Below, piece by piece: positions 36,687 through 49,079 of a stretch of 64,000 nucleotides of DNA. Position 1 is the first letter of the stretch. Each line of letters begins with the position of its first letter. The notes under the pieces are model-generated. The model worked only from the letters and a program-made list of their open reading frames with translations, had not been told where the DNA came from and ran no database searches. The position numbers and the translations under genes are program-made. The stretch is from Onishia niordana (GTDB lineage: Bacteria > Pseudomonadota > Gammaproteobacteria > Pseudomonadales > Halomonadaceae), in NCBI RefSeq assembly GCF_004798965.1, contig NZ_SDSD01000001.1:248001-312000 (forward strand). Reading direction: 5' to 3'.

Positions 36687-37754
36687 CTAGCGCTTTCGCA
36701 TGCCCTGCCCCTCACTCAACTTGACCCAGCGCTGCTGGCGATAGCTGTCCAGACCCGCTTCCAGCAGCGTCATGACCTTGAGCGCCGAGCCGACCTCGAC
36801 CGGGTTCTCCGCCTGGCCAGCCATCGCATCCGCGATGCCTTGGTAGTAGGCGAGATAATCGCCTGGCAGCGTCGGATGTTCACGGGCCACCAGCGACTGA
36901 GCATTCTCATCCCAGGTGCGCAGGGTGCCATGGTCCGTATCGACGCCCCACTCAGGCCCCGGTGTCTCGCCGGCCTTGAGCCGATCCTCCTGGGGGTCGA
37001 GGCCATACTTCACGTAGCTGCCCTGTGTGCCATGGGCGGCAAATCGCGGTGTCGGTTCGGCAATCAGTGCGCTCGCCTTGAGCGTTACACGCCGCTCTTC
37101 ATAGTCGAGCAGCGCCACGAAGTCGTCATCGGTCTTGGCGCCATCACGGCTGACGGCCAGGTCGAGAAGTATCCCCCGCGGCATCCCGAACAGCTCCAGC
37201 GCCTGGTCAAGCAAGTGCGGCCCCAGGTCATACCAGATACCGCCACCGGGCTGTGGCTGTTCGCGCCAGCGATCGCGCACCTCGGGGCGGAAGCGATCGA
37301 AGCGCGACTCAAACGATACCAGACGCCCAAGCTCACCGGACGCCAGCAACGCCTTGAGGGTCAGGTAGTCACTGTCCCAGCGGCGGTTATGAAAGACCGA
37401 GAGCAGCCGGTTGGCTTCTTCAGCCAGCCCACGCAGTGTCTTCGCCTCTGAGACCGTCACGGTGAAGGGCTTGTCGACGACCACATGCTTGCCAGCGGCG
37501 AGTGCCGCCTTGGCCAGCGGAAAATGGGTCTGATTGGGGGTGGGAATCACCACCAGATCGATATCGTCGCGCGCAAATAACGCCTGGGGTTTGGCCTCTA
37601 CCGCCACCTGGGGAAGGCTTGCGTGCACCTTGTCGGCGTCGCTCGAGGAGATCGCCACCAACTCAAGATTGGGTGTGGCCTGAATTAACGGAACGTGAAA
37701 GGTCTGGCTGGCGAAGCCGAAGCCCACCACGCCGACCGAAAACTTCTGTTTCAT
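36687..37754 (-). CDS. Gfo/Idh/MocA oxidoreductase, YdgJ-like
   Basis: The 355-residue protein has an N-terminal NAD(P)-binding motif (FSVGVVGFGFASQTFHVPLI), PTPNQTHFPLAKAALAAGKHV, and the family lysine in VVDKPF. The long C-terminal substrate domain contains GGGIWYDLGPHLLDQALELFG, a subgroup mark shared with E. coli YdgJ. The substrate is unknown and is perhaps a sugar or inositol derivative. ATG 37754 is chosen because AAGGA lies about six bases ahead; the upstream in-frame ATG at 37772 has no such site. Confidence 0.9.
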   Translation of the reverse strand: MKQKFSVGVVGFGFASQTFHVPLIQATPNLELVAISSSDADKVHASLPQVAVEAKPQALFARDDIDLVVIPTPNQTHFPLAKAALAAGKHVVVDKPFTVTVSEAKTLRGLAEEANRLLSVFHNRRWDSDYLTLKALLASGELGRLVSFESRFDRFRPEVRDRWREQPQPGGGIWYDLGPHLLDQALELFGMPRGILLDLAVSRDGAKTDDDFVALLDYEERRVTLKASALIAEPTPRFAAHGTQGSYVKYGLDPQEDRLKAGETPGPEWGVDTDHGTLRTWDENAQSLVAREHPTLPGDYLAYYQGIADAMAGQAENPVEVGSALKVMTLLEAGLDSYRQQRWVKLSEGQGMRKR

Positions 37755-37949
37755 CTGGGGTCCTTGAGGCATGTTGAAGAGTAATGGCCCCTGGGCCGGA
37801 AACGCCGCGACGATATAGAGCCGCGGCGCTCATGCATATCAAAAAACGGTCAGAAAAACGTCATATCGACCTTGGTCGAATCAACCATACTCAACAATGA
37901 CCGTCCTTTTCCACCCTGGTGGCCATTCATTACTCGGGAGGTTGCTGTG

Positions 37950-38081
37950 ATGTGTTATAGCGAGGAAAGTCTTTCACTCATGCGCCTGTGGTATGAGCTG
38001 GAATCTGAGCTGGCATCTGCATTGGAATTAGAACGACAGGCCCTACAAGACGGAGAAGAGACGCTGCCTCGGGCGGCGTAG
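37950..38081 (+). CDS. Small acidic ORF of 43 residues
   Basis: ATG 37950 follows a strong ribosome site, GGGAGG, eight bases ahead. The product begins MCYSEESLSLMRLWYELESE, is acidic and is likely one helix. A good hairpin terminator comes about 35 bases after its stop. Together these suggest a real short gene between two unrelated minus-strand genes. I recognise no family, and a longer in-frame start at 37872 has no ribosome site. Confidence 0.5.
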   Translation: MCYSEESLSLMRLWYELESELASALELERQALQDGEETLPRAA

Positions 38082-38113
38082 CCCCATCCAACAGAGGCGA
38101 GCCGATCTGCATA

Positions 38114-38141
38114 GAGGCCCGCGCCTTGGGCGCGGGCCTTG
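38114..38141 (+). terminator. Terminator after the 43-residue ORF
   Basis: AGGCCCGCGCC and GGCGCGGGCCT form an 11-bp stem with a TTG loop, followed on the plus strand by TGTCATT. On the minus strand it could also aid termination after ilvD. Confidence 0.7.
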
Positions 38142-38168
38142 TCATTGGCGGCTCAGGCAAGAAGGGGC

Positions 38169-40013
38169 TCAGTCGAGCTTGTCGAGATCGCGCACCGCAC
38201 CCTTGTCGGCGGAGGTCGCCAGCAGCGCATAGGCCTTGAGGGCCGCCGACACCTTGCGGGTCCGCTCGATGGCAGGCTTCCAGGCCTTTTTGCCACGCGC
38301 TTCCATGGCTTCGCGACGTGACGTCAGTGTGGCGTCATCTAGCAGCACGTCGATGCGGCGATTGGGGATATCGATGCGGATAATATCGCCCTGTTCGACC
38401 AAGCCAATGGCGCCACCGGCCGCCGCCTCCGGTGAGACATGGCCGATGGAAAGCCCCGAGGTGCCGCCCGAAAAGCGCCCGTCGGTCAACAGCGCACAGG
38501 CCTTGCCGAGCCCCTTGGACTTGAGATAGCTGGTCGGGTAGAGCATTTCCTGCATGCCCGGACCGCCCTTCGGGCCTTCGTAGCGAATCACCACCACGTC
38601 GCCCTCGCTGACCTTGTCAGCAAGAATATGCTCGACTGCCTGGTCCTGGGACTCCACCACATGGGCACGGCCCTCGAAGACCAGGATGGAATCATCGACC
38701 CCGGCGGTCTTCACCACACAACCATCGGCGGCGATATTGCCCTTGAGCACGGCAAGTCCGCCCTGGGTCGAGAAGGCATGGGCGAGATCGCGGATGCAGC
38801 CGGTGGCTCGATCGCCATCCAGGCTCGGCCAACGCGCACTCTGGGAAAATGCAGTCTGGGTCGGAATGCCGCCGGGGCCGGCGCGGAAGAACTCCACCAC
38901 CTCGGGGCTCGGCGAGCGCATGATGTCCCACTCATCGAGCGCCTCGGCCAGGCTATCGCCATAGACGGTGGGCACGCGCGTATCCAGCACGCCGGCCCGA
39001 TCGAGCTCGCCGAGAATCGCCATGATGCCGCCGGCCCGATGCACATCCTCGATATGATACTTCTGGGTATTGGGCGCGACCTTGCACAGCTGCGGGACTT
39101 CAAGCGACAGCCGGTCGATATCGGCCATGGTGAAGTCAACCTCGGCCTCCCGGGCGGCGGCCACCAGGTGCAGGATGGTATTGGTGGAACCGCCCATGGC
39201 GATATCCAGGGTCATGGCGTTCTTGAAGGCCGCCTTGTTACCGATGGCGCGGGGCAGCAGGTGCGCCTCATCGCCCTCGTAGTAGCGCTTGGCCAACTCG
39301 ACGATGCGATGCCCGGCGGTCTCGAACAGCCGACGGCGATCGGCGTGGGTGGCGAGCACCGTGCCGTTGCCGGGCAGTGCCAGGCCCAGCGCCTCGGTCA
39401 GGCAGTTCATCGAGTTGGCGGTGAACATGCCCGAGCAGCTGCCACAGGTCGGGCAGGCGCTACGCTCGACTTCGCTCAGCGTCTCGTCATCGACGCTGTC
39501 ATCGGCGGCCATGACCATGGCATCGACCAGGTCGAGACCATGATCCAGCAGTTTGGTCTTGCCGGCCTCCATGGGTCCGCCGGACACAAATATCACCGGC
39601 ACGTTGAGGCGCATGGCGGCCATCAACATGCCCGGGGTGATCTTGTCGCAGTTGGAGATACACACCAGGGCATCGGCACAGTGGGCATTGACCATGTACT
39701 CGACGCTGTCGGCGATGATGTCGCGACTGGGCAGCGAATAAAGCATGCCGTCATGGCCCATGGCGATGCCGTCATCCACGGCGATGGTATTGAACTCCTT
39801 TGCCACCCCGCCGGCCTTCTCGATCTCGCGCGCCACCAGCTGCCCCATGTCCTTCAGGTGCACATGGCCCGGCACGAACTGGGTGAAGGAGTTGGCGACG
39901 GCGATGATCGGCTTGTGAAAGTCGTCATCCTTCATGCCTGTGGCGCGCCACAGGGCCCGGGCACCGGCCATATTACGACCAGCGGTGGTAGTGCGAGAGC
40001 GATATTCGGGCAT
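38169..40013 (-). CDS. ilvD: Dihydroxy-acid dehydratase
   Basis: IlvD dehydrates dihydroxy acids to the 2-keto precursors of valine and isoleucine. The 614-residue protein has the iron-sulfur cysteines in [11 protein letters not shown] and [33 protein letters not shown] near the start, and [21 protein letters not shown] near the end. A TATAAT occurs on the minus strand (40065-40060) about 50 bases upstream. A 607-codon open frame on the opposite strand is a base-composition artefact. Confidence 0.98.
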   Translation of the reverse strand: MPEYRSRTTTAGRNMAGARALWRATGMKDDDFHKPIIAVANSFTQFVPGHVHLKDMGQLVAREIEKAGGVAKEFNTIAVDDGIAMGHDGMLYSLPSRDIIADSVEYMVNAHCADALVCISNCDKITPGMLMAAMRLNVPVIFVSGGPMEAGKTKLLDHGLDLVDAMVMAADDSVDDETLSEVERSACPTCGSCSGMFTANSMNCLTEALGLALPGNGTVLATHADRRRLFETAGHRIVELAKRYYEGDEAHLLPRAIGNKAAFKNAMTLDIAMGGSTNTILHLVAAAREAEVDFTMADIDRLSLEVPQLCKVAPNTQKYHIEDVHRAGGIMAILGELDRAGVLDTRVPTVYGDSLAEALDEWDIMRSPSPEVVEFFRAGPGGIPTQTAFSQSARWPSLDGDRATGCIRDLAHAFSTQGGLAVLKGNIAADGCVVKTAGVDDSILVFEGRAHVVESQDQAVEHILADKVSEGDVVVIRYEGPKGGPGMQEMLYPTSYLKSKGLGKACALLTDGRFSGGTSGLSIGHVSPEAAAGGAIGLVEQGDIIRIDIPNRRIDVLLDDATLTSRREAMEARGKKAWKPAIERTRKVSAALKAYALLATSADKGAVRDLDKLD

Positions 40014-40182
40014 GCGATCCTCGTGTCTTCATGCGCGTCTCGTGTTCCGAGACATTGGTATTATATTGGCGCCATCATCGCTGCCGGGCGCCTGGTGTCC
40101 AGCAAGCCGCAGATTTTTACACGCCCCCGCCCGCCAGGGAAGTGCACTTGGCGGGTTGTACTGACTGACGCATCTGCCAAGC

Positions 40183-40833
40183 CTAGGGGGACACCAGGCG
40201 CCCCTCCACAAGCCGCAGTCGTCGCTGCGCCAGGGCCTCGACATCTTCCGGATCATGGCTGACCAGCAGTACCGCCACGCCGGCGGCCTGCTGGCGGCGC
40301 ACCAGCCCCCAGAGCGCCTCGCGATTCCCCCGATCAAGCCCGCTGAAAGGCTCATCGAGCAGCAACACGCGTGTCTCGCGCACGAGCGAGCGCAGCAGCG
40401 CCACCCGCTGCTGCTGGCCACCTGAAAGCTCACCGGGTAGCCGGTCATGCAGGCCACCCAGCCCAACCTCGGCAAGACCGTCGAGAATATCCGAGCGTTG
40501 ATCGTCGGAGAGCCTCAGGTCAGGTGACAGCCCAAGGCCGACATTGATCCAGACCGGCAGATGCTCGAAGAGGTTGTGGTCCTGAAAAACGGTGGTCATG
40601 CCGCGCGCCCACGGCGGTTGATCGGTAAGGTCCTCGCCAAGCCAGGTGAGCCGGCCACCACTTGGGCTGAGAAAGCCCGCCAGGAGGTTCAGTAGCGTGC
40701 TCTTGCCCGCCCCCGAGGGCCCCGACACCGCCAGGCATTCTCCCGGCGCCAGGCGAAAGGAGAAGGCAAAATCCGGGGTCTCCCCCGGATCGCAGCGTGT
40801 GTAATGAAAACTCAGATTATTGGCATCAAGCAT
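40183..40833 (-). CDS. thiQ: Thiamine ABC transporter ATP-binding protein
   Basis: ThiQ drives import of thiamine and its phosphates. The 216-residue ATPase has Walker A SGPSGAGKSTLLNLL, FQDHNLFEHLPVW in the Q-loop region, the signature GELSGGQQQRVAL and Walker B VLLLDEPFSGLD. Its short length and the DHNLF motif are typical of ThiQ. It is the last gene of the thiB-thiP-thiQ operon. Confidence 0.93.
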   Translation of the reverse strand: MLDANNLSFHYTRCDPGETPDFAFSFRLAPGECLAVSGPSGAGKSTLLNLLAGFLSPSGGRLTWLGEDLTDQPPWARGMTTVFQDHNLFEHLPVWINVGLGLSPDLRLSDDQRSDILDGLAEVGLGGLHDRLPGELSGGQQQRVALLRSLVRETRVLLLDEPFSGLDRGNREALWGLVRRQQAAGVAVLLVSHDPEDVEALAQRRLRLVEGRLVSP

Positions 40834-40873
40834 CAGGGATCCGGACGATCATTCGGGAGGGATAACGCAATGG

Positions 40874-42538
40874 TTAGCGCAATGGATAGCGCGGTAATCG
40901 ACGCGTCAGCCAGCCAAGCAGCACGAAGAGCGCCGCTACCGTTGCCAGCAATATCAGGGCGGTAGCCGCTGCAGTCTGCCAACGGTAACTGCCAAGCTGC
41001 TGATACAGGAGCATCGGCAGCGTCGGCGCCGAGGGGCTGCCAAACAGGGCAATGACGCTGAAGTCGCCAAGCGATAGGGTCATGGCATAAGCCATGGCCA
41101 ACGCCGCCGGACGCCGCAGGCGTGGCCACAAGAGCCAGCGAAAGCGTGTTACGCCCTGTATGTCGAGTTGATCGGCGAGGCGCCGCTGCGCCATCGGCAA
41201 GCCGAGCAGTGCCCCCCGCAGCACCTGCATCACAAAGGGCAGTGCCATGAAACCGTTGACCAGCACCACCAGACCATATCCCTGCCAGCCACCACCCAAC
41301 CGGGGGCGCAGTAACAGAAAAAGCCCGGTGCCGAGCACCAACGCCGGTAACACCAGGATCAGCTGGCCGCTGCCCTCCATCAGCCCCGCCGCCAACCGCT
41401 TGCCACGCGCTGCCAACCAGCCATGGCCGGCGATCAGCGCAATGCCCAGCGTCAGCGCCAGGCCGCCTGCCCCGGCGGCCATGACGAGACTGCGCCAGAG
41501 GGCCGGCCACAGACTCGCCTGATGCGCGAGATCGGCCAGCCCGCCGAGACCGGCCACCACCACCGCCACCAAGGGCGGCAGCAACAACAAGGCTAATCCA
41601 AGGAGCCAGAAGGTATCGGTCAACCGCGATATCCCCAAGGCATCGCGCCGCTGCCAGCGACCGCCAAGTGGCGCCGAGCCGTCGCCGACGGCTAATGAGG
41701 GGGCCCCACCCTGACTCAGTGCCAGCCCCCAGAGCCCGAGACAGATCGTCAGCTGAGTCAAGGCCAAGAGAGCCGCCAGCGCCAGATCGTTATCAAACTT
41801 GAGGGCCTGATAGAGCGCCACCTCAAGCGTCGTCGAGGCCGGCCCGCCGCCCAGGGTCATGACGATGGCGAAGCTGGTAAAACAGAGCGTAAAGACTAAG
41901 GCGGCGAGCCGCGGCAAGAGCCGCTTGAGCGCCGGCCATTCAAGCGTTCTCCAGATGCCGCGGCGTTTTAGGCCAAGCTGGGCCGCGAGACGCCAGTGAG
42001 CGGCGGGCGCGCGTTCGAGCTCCTGCAATAACAGTCGAGCCGCCAGCGGCAGGTTGTAGAAGACGTGCGCCAGCACAATACCGGAAAGCCCATACAAATA
42101 GCCCTCCTGTGATCCGGTCAACGCTTCCCAGAGCGGCGCCGCCCAGCCCTGGCGGCCATGCACCGCCACCAGGCCGAACAATGCGATCAGGCTGGGAACC
42201 ACCAGCGACAGTTCCATCGCACGAAGCAGCAGGCGGCGCCCGGCAAAGCGCCGCCGCCGGGCGAGCGCCACGGCCACCGGAATAGCCAAGCCAAGCGAGA
42301 CAAGCGTCGACAAACTGGCCTGCCAGAGGCTGAAGCGCAGAACTCCAGCCAGGTAAGGCTCCTGCCAGAGGCTCGCCATCGAGATGCCGGGCGCCTGAAC
42401 AAGCAGCGCCCCCAGACTGCCAAGGCCCAGCCCGACCAGAGCCGCCAGCGCCGTGAGCCCCGCCCACAGCGGCAGTTGGGTCAGCCGCCGCCGGCCGTGA
42501 GGCGACGCCTTGCCTGCTGTTAGCGCCTCAGATGCCAT
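40874..42538 (-). CDS. thiP: Thiamine ABC transporter permease
   Basis: The 554-residue inner-membrane protein has about twelve membrane segments and is a fused double permease, as in E. coli ThiP (about 536 residues). Two coupling-loop segments are visible, AAHWRLAAQLGLKRRGIWRT and LADQLDIQGVTRFRWLLWP. It lies between thiB (42 bases away) and thiQ (40 bases away). The GC content is very high, giving many false frames on the other strand. Confidence 0.92.
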   Translation of the reverse strand: MASEALTAGKASPHGRRRLTQLPLWAGLTALAALVGLGLGSLGALLVQAPGISMASLWQEPYLAGVLRFSLWQASLSTLVSLGLAIPVAVALARRRRFAGRRLLLRAMELSLVVPSLIALFGLVAVHGRQGWAAPLWEALTGSQEGYLYGLSGIVLAHVFYNLPLAARLLLQELERAPAAHWRLAAQLGLKRRGIWRTLEWPALKRLLPRLAALVFTLCFTSFAIVMTLGGGPASTTLEVALYQALKFDNDLALAALLALTQLTICLGLWGLALSQGGAPSLAVGDGSAPLGGRWQRRDALGISRLTDTFWLLGLALLLLPPLVAVVVAGLGGLADLAHQASLWPALWRSLVMAAGAGGLALTLGIALIAGHGWLAARGKRLAAGLMEGSGQLILVLPALVLGTGLFLLLRPRLGGGWQGYGLVVLVNGFMALPFVMQVLRGALLGLPMAQRRLADQLDIQGVTRFRWLLWPRLRRPAALAMAYAMTLSLGDFSVIALFGSPSAPTLPMLLYQQLGSYRWQTAAATALILLATVAALFVLLGWLTRRLPRYPLR

Positions 42539-42580
42539 GGCACGCGGCCAAGACCTGAAGGAGCCTAGTTTTCAACCGCA

Positions 42581-43594
42581 TCATCGAGTACTGGCATTGA
42601 GCCATTCACGGATCCACTCGCGACGATTCGCCTGCACCTCCTCCGGCGTGAAAGTAACGCTTTCGGGCTCGATCAAGCGGTCGAAGACCGCGGGGCGCTC
42701 CTCGCCGATATCAATGGCCGGATACATGACATTGCCCAGCGGAATATGGCGCTGAAACCCCGGGGTCAGCACGAAGTCGAGAAAGTCGCGGGCGAGCGCA
42801 GGGTGTTCGCTGCTCTCGAGCATCGCCGCGGTCTCTACCTGCAGGTAATGCCCCTCACCGAACTCGGCGGCCTGGTAACGCTCGGTCTCCTCGACGGCCA
42901 TGTGGTAGGCCGGCGAGGTGCTGTAGGAGAGCACCATCGGCGCCTCACCGTTCATGAACAAGGAGAAGTAGGCCTGGCTCCAGCCGCCGGTGACGGTGAG
43001 CACGTGATCGTTGAGCTTCTCCCAGGCCGCCGGGGCCTCATCGCCGTAGACCCGCTTCATCCACAGCAACAAGCCAAGCCCGGTGACGCTGGTGCGCGGG
43101 TCCTGAATGATCACCTTTAGATCGTCCGGTGCGTCGAGCAGCTCGGCAAAGCTTCCCGGTGGGTCTGGCAGAACCTCGCTGTCGTAGACGAAGGCGAACT
43201 GCCCCCAGTCGTAGGGCAGGAAGATGGGATCTTCCCAATCAACGGGCAGCGTCAGAGGCGAAAGGTCCACCTGATGCGGGGCGAGCAGGTCCAGGGCTCG
43301 GGCCTCGGCCATCAGGTTCATGTCGAGGCCCAGCACCACATCGGCGGCACTGCTCCCGCCTTCCAGACGCAGCCGCTGCAGCAGGTCGACCCCGCCGGAC
43401 AGGGCCACGAACTCAAGCCGGCAGTCGCCACAGCGCGCCTCGAACGCTTCCTTGATGCCGGGGCCCGGGCCCCATTCGGCGACGAAGGAATCATAGGTGT
43501 AGACCGTCAGGGTGCGCGGCTCATCGGCCATCACACAAGCGCTACTCATCCCTGCCGCGAGGCTCAGCAAGGTACAGGTCGCCTTGGCGTTCAT
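42581..43594 (-). CDS. thiB: Thiamine-binding periplasmic protein
   Basis: The 337-residue protein has a signal peptide ending near VMA|DE. Then TLTVYTYDSFVAEWGPGPGIK, FVALSGGVDLLQRLRLEGG, ADVVLGLDMNLM, QDPRTSVTGLGLLLWMK and LSYSTSPAYHMAVE follow E. coli ThiB (TbpA) closely. The conserved Tyr, Trp and Asp residues of the thiamine pocket lie within these stretches. AAAGGA precedes ATG 43594. No TPP riboswitch is visible upstream. It is the first gene of thiBPQ. Confidence 0.95.
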   Translation of the reverse strand: MNAKATCTLLSLAAGMSSACVMADEPRTLTVYTYDSFVAEWGPGPGIKEAFEARCGDCRLEFVALSGGVDLLQRLRLEGGSSAADVVLGLDMNLMAEARALDLLAPHQVDLSPLTLPVDWEDPIFLPYDWGQFAFVYDSEVLPDPPGSFAELLDAPDDLKVIIQDPRTSVTGLGLLLWMKRVYGDEAPAAWEKLNDHVLTVTGGWSQAYFSLFMNGEAPMVLSYSTSPAYHMAVEETERYQAAEFGEGHYLQVETAAMLESSEHPALARDFLDFVLTPGFQRHIPLGNVMYPAIDIGEERPAVFDRLIEPESVTFTPEEVQANRREWIREWLNASTR

Positions 43595-43613
43595 GGTGGT
43601 GTCCTTTCATGAA

Positions 43614-43635
43614 CAGGGCCCCATATGGGGCCCTG
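43614..43635. promoter_or_regulatory. Perfect 22-bp palindrome between lon and thiB
   Basis: The arms CAGGGCCCCAT and ATGGGGCCCTG are adjacent and exactly complementary. The site is 20 bases before the thiB start and 44 bases after the lon stop. Without a T run it is a doubtful terminator; it could be an operator or a hairpin protecting the lon 3' end. Confidence 0.5.
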
Positions 43636-43678
43636 CTGCGCAACATTAAGCGCAATTGGTGTCGGCTAGCCAACAGGA

Positions 43679-46111
<2,433 letters not shown>

Positions 46112-46205
46112 GATCCATCCTGTGATCCAACTGGTCATTTGACCCATGGCCAAGGAATGCGGGCGGAGAACGCGAACTTCAAGTCATGCCCACATTGCGG
46201 GCAAG

Positions 46206-46230
46206 CCGGGCCCAGGCTGCGCTGGGCCCA
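46206..46230 (-). terminator. GC hairpin after the DUF945 gene
   Basis: GGGCCCAG and CTGGGCCC form a perfect 8-bp stem around GCTGCG a few bases after the stop at 46237. No T run follows, so it may slow rather than end transcription. Confidence 0.35.
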
Positions 46231-46236
46231 ATCACC

Positions 46237-47490
46237 TCAGAACAGGGGCGGTAGGGGGCGACCGTTGATGCTTGGCTGTCCGCTTTCGATAAGGATGTCC
46301 AGGCGCTCGGTGGTCCTGGGCAGTCCCAATTGCATCAGCGCCATTGGCGGCACGCCCTGCCATTCGAACTGACCATTGAATCGCTGTGCCCAACGCAGCT
46401 GCTGCTTGCGCTGGTCGAGACGCTCAAGCGAAAGACGCTCAGCATCCTCGCCATCGAAGGTCAGCTCGCCGCTTAGGCGCGTGTCCACATTCAGCATGTC
46501 GCTCTGAACGGTGAGGTGCTTGAGCGTCAATTGGGGGGAATCATCGAGCAACGCCAGCAGGTGCGGCTCAAGGCGCTCGATCAATGCCTCAAGCTCAGTC
46601 TCGTCGAGCGCATCGACCGGTTTGCCCGCTTCGGTCTCAGTATCGATGGCGGTCTCGAGCGCACGCACGGCGTCGGCATTGATACGCGATAGCGAGAAGG
46701 CAAGTTCACCAGAAAGCAGCGACTGATCATCGACACGCGCCTCGTCAAGCTTGAGGGTGCCGCCAAGCTGCAATTCCTCGGCACCGAGACTCAGGTCGCC
46801 CTGATAGCTCAGCGCGTCGAGCGCTACGGTGGGATTGTTATCGCGAGCCAACTTCAGGCTCTCAAGGGTGACACTCGCCTGCTGTGCCCGCTCCGCCGCT
46901 GCGTCGTCCTGACGATAGTGCGAGGATAGGGTCAGGCGACCCACTTCGAGACTCTCCTGATGCTCGCGAATATTAAAGGGCGCGATCTCGCCCGACAGAC
47001 GCACGTCACCCGGCTTTCCTTCAAGCGTCAGGAAGCCACCATTCATCGCTAAAGTAGTGCCATCGATCTGGCTCTCGAAGGTGGCAAGCTCAAGCCGCCC
47101 GGTAAATTCACCGCTCAGGGTCTCGAGTTCAGCATGCCAGCGCGGCGGTGCCGCCTCGAGTTTGTCGGCGAACAGAGCCTCGTCATCAGATCCCAAGGCC
47201 ATTTCAAGTTCACCCGACAGGCGGGTGTTGGTAATACCGTGTCGAGCGCTGTAGGGCAGGTGCAAACGCCAGCCTTCATCGGGCCTTGGCGTGACAACGA
47301 TCTCGCCACGCGAGGTGAACCAGCCCTGCTCGGTTTGCTGACGCTCGATCGTGACATCGTCGCTCTCGTTCAGCGACTTAAGGCTGCGCGTCAGCTCCTC
47401 ATCGAATCGCTCACTCGAGTAGGCCTGAGCGGCAAGATACCCGCCCCCCAGTACGACGACCGCGGTTACGGCCATGAATCCCTTGCGCAT
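46237..47490 (-). CDS. YdgA-like DUF945 family protein
   Basis: The 417-residue protein has an N-terminal membrane anchor (FMAVTAVVVLGGGYLAAQAY) followed by a long acidic beta-rich region. Motifs such as QQTEQGWFTSRGEIVV and the repeated LSGEL and FNGQFEW segments mark the DUF945/YdgA family of envelope proteins, whose function is not established. GAGGG precedes ATG 47490. It is a single gene upstream of lon on the same strand, with 125 bases between. Confidence 0.85.
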   Translation of the reverse strand: MRKGFMAVTAVVVLGGGYLAAQAYSSERFDEELTRSLKSLNESDDVTIERQQTEQGWFTSRGEIVVTPRPDEGWRLHLPYSARHGITNTRLSGELEMALGSDDEALFADKLEAAPPRWHAELETLSGEFTGRLELATFESQIDGTTLAMNGGFLTLEGKPGDVRLSGEIAPFNIREHQESLEVGRLTLSSHYRQDDAAAERAQQASVTLESLKLARDNNPTVALDALSYQGDLSLGAEELQLGGTLKLDEARVDDQSLLSGELAFSLSRINADAVRALETAIDTETEAGKPVDALDETELEALIERLEPHLLALLDDSPQLTLKHLTVQSDMLNVDTRLSGELTFDGEDAERLSLERLDQRKQQLRWAQRFNGQFEWQGVPPMALMQLGLPRTTERLDILIESGQPSINGRPLPPLF

Positions 47491-47621
47491 CGTGTTCCCT
47501 CACTGGCAATGATCATCGCTTGGCGATGGTGAATGAAGGTATCCGCATCCTGGACTTGCAGACACCCTGTCGAGACTCCGCCTTGGCTTGGCGGCAGAAA
47601 GCCGTGGCCTGGCGGCGTTGC

Positions 47622-48095
47622 TCAGTGCAGCCACAGCCAGAGGTGAATCGTGCTCCAGGCATAGATACCCGCCAGCACGTCATCGATCATGATGCCGAAG
47701 CCGCCGGCTACGCGCCGGTCAGCCCAACGGATCGGCCAGGGCTTGTAGATGTCGAAGACACGGAAGATGGCAAAGCCCCAGAGCGCCGCCTCCCACGAAA
47801 AAGGCACCGCCGCCATGGTAATCCAGTAGCCGACAAATTCGTCCCAGACGATCCCCGAATGGTCGTGAACGCCAAGATCACGGGAGGTGCGGTCGCACAG
47901 CCAAATGCCCAGAAAGTAGGCCACCACCACCACCCCGAGGTACCAGGACAGCGGCAAGTCGGTCATCAGCCAGTAGAAGGGAATGGCGGCCAGGGTGCCG
48001 AAGGTTCCCGGAGCAAAGGGAACCACACCGCTGCCCAGACCGAAGGCCAGAAAGTGGCTGGGGCGTCGCCAAACGCTGCCCGGTGCACGATTCAT
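47622..48095 (-). CDS. pgpA: Phosphatidylglycerophosphatase A
   Basis: PgpA dephosphorylates phosphatidylglycerol phosphate in the inner membrane. The 157-residue protein shows the family motifs GSGVVPFAPGTFGTLAAIPFYW, HDHSGIVWDEFVGYWITM with its acidic metal ligands, FRVFDIYKPWPIRWADRR, and GGFGIMIDDVLAGIYA. It overlaps thiL by four bases (ATGA). It is the last gene of the nrdR-rib-nusB-thiL-pgpA run. Confidence 0.96.
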   Translation of the reverse strand: MNRAPGSVWRRPSHFLAFGLGSGVVPFAPGTFGTLAAIPFYWLMTDLPLSWYLGVVVVAYFLGIWLCDRTSRDLGVHDHSGIVWDEFVGYWITMAAVPFSWEAALWGFAIFRVFDIYKPWPIRWADRRVAGGFGIMIDDVLAGIYAWSTIHLWLWLH

Positions 48096-49078
48096 GACGT
48101 GACTCCTGAAAAGTGTTGCCAGCCGCCAGGGCCGGTCGCTTCCACACCGTGGATGCCGGGCGCGGCAGTGAAGCGTCCGATGATCGTCAGTGGCACGCCG
48201 AGATCATCCAGCGCCTGGCGGGCCGTCTCAAGGGCTTCAGGTGGCAGGCCGATCAGCAGCTCGTAGTCATCACCGCCGCTGAGTGCCGCCCGTTGTGCGC
48301 CCTCACCCAACCGCTCGACCAGCCCGCTGGCCAGCGGGAGTGCCTCGATATCGAGCTCGGCGCCAACGCCTGATGCATCGCAAAGATGCTTGAGATCAGC
48401 GAGCAGGCCGTCTGATACATCGATCGCGGCACTGGCAAGCCCGCGTAGCGCCTGCCCGGCATCGAGGCGCGGCTCAGGCAGAAGATAGGCGGCAAGCAAC
48501 GGGTCGTCGAGCGAGCGCTCGCCGGCCTGCCAGGCGGCGAGCCCACCGGCGCCGCCGCCTAAGGTACCGGTAACGGCCAGCAGGTCACCCTCCTGGGCGC
48601 CATGACGGGTCAGCGCCTCGCCGGGGGGCACCTCTCCGTGCACGGTGACGCTCACCGACAGTGCGCCGCGCGTCACATCGCCACCCACCAGATCGGTGCC
48701 GGTGCGGGCACAAAGCTGATCGAAACCTTGGGCGAAGGGCGCTAGCCAGGCATCGTCGGCGTGATCGAGGGTAAGCGCCATCAGACACCAGCGGGGCCTG
48801 GCGCCCATCGCCGCCAGATCGCTCAGGCTGACCGCCAGCGCCCGGTGGCCAATCGCCGAGGCAGGGGCCTCGCCAGGAAAGTGAACCTCGGCCACCGAAG
48901 TATCGACACTGACCGCTAGCTGCTGGCCCGGCGTGGGCGCAAGCACGGTGCAGTCATCGCCGACGCCCAGCACCACGCCGGCGCTGCGTGCTGGTCGCGT
49001 GAAGTGGCGAGCGATCATATCGAACTCGCTCGGCGAAGCACCCGAATCGGGGGATGGCGTCTGCATCACGGATGACAT
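48092..49078 (-). CDS. thiL: Thiamine-monophosphate kinase
   Basis: ThiL phosphorylates thiamine monophosphate to thiamine diphosphate. The 328-residue protein has GVGDDCTVLAPTPG, VSVDTSVAEVHFPG, GHRALAVSLSDLAAMGARP, GGDVTRG, and DVSDGLLADLKHLCDASGVG, all typical of the family. ATG 49078 lies one base after the nusB stop; ATG 49066 is an alternative. It is translationally linked to both nusB and pgpA. Confidence 0.96.
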   Translation of the reverse strand: MSSVMQTPSPDSGASPSEFDMIARHFTRPARSAGVVLGVGDDCTVLAPTPGQQLAVSVDTSVAEVHFPGEAPASAIGHRALAVSLSDLAAMGARPRWCLMALTLDHADDAWLAPFAQGFDQLCARTGTDLVGGDVTRGALSVSVTVHGEVPPGEALTRHGAQEGDLLAVTGTLGGGAGGLAAWQAGERSLDDPLLAAYLLPEPRLDAGQALRGLASAAIDVSDGLLADLKHLCDASGVGAELDIEALPLASGLVERLGEGAQRAALSGGDDYELLIGLPPEALETARQALDDLGVPLTIIGRFTAAPGIHGVEATGPGGWQHFSGVTS

Positions 49079-49079
49079 G

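Noticed and set aside
38439..40262. Plus-strand open frame of 607 codons opposite ilvD
   Set aside because: It is a shadow of the high-GC codon pattern of ilvD. The product has no recognisable domain, while the other strand encodes a complete enzyme.
43595..43678. TPP riboswitch before thiB
   Set aside because: Searched by eye for the CUGAGA core and flanking stems; not found in the 84-base gap.
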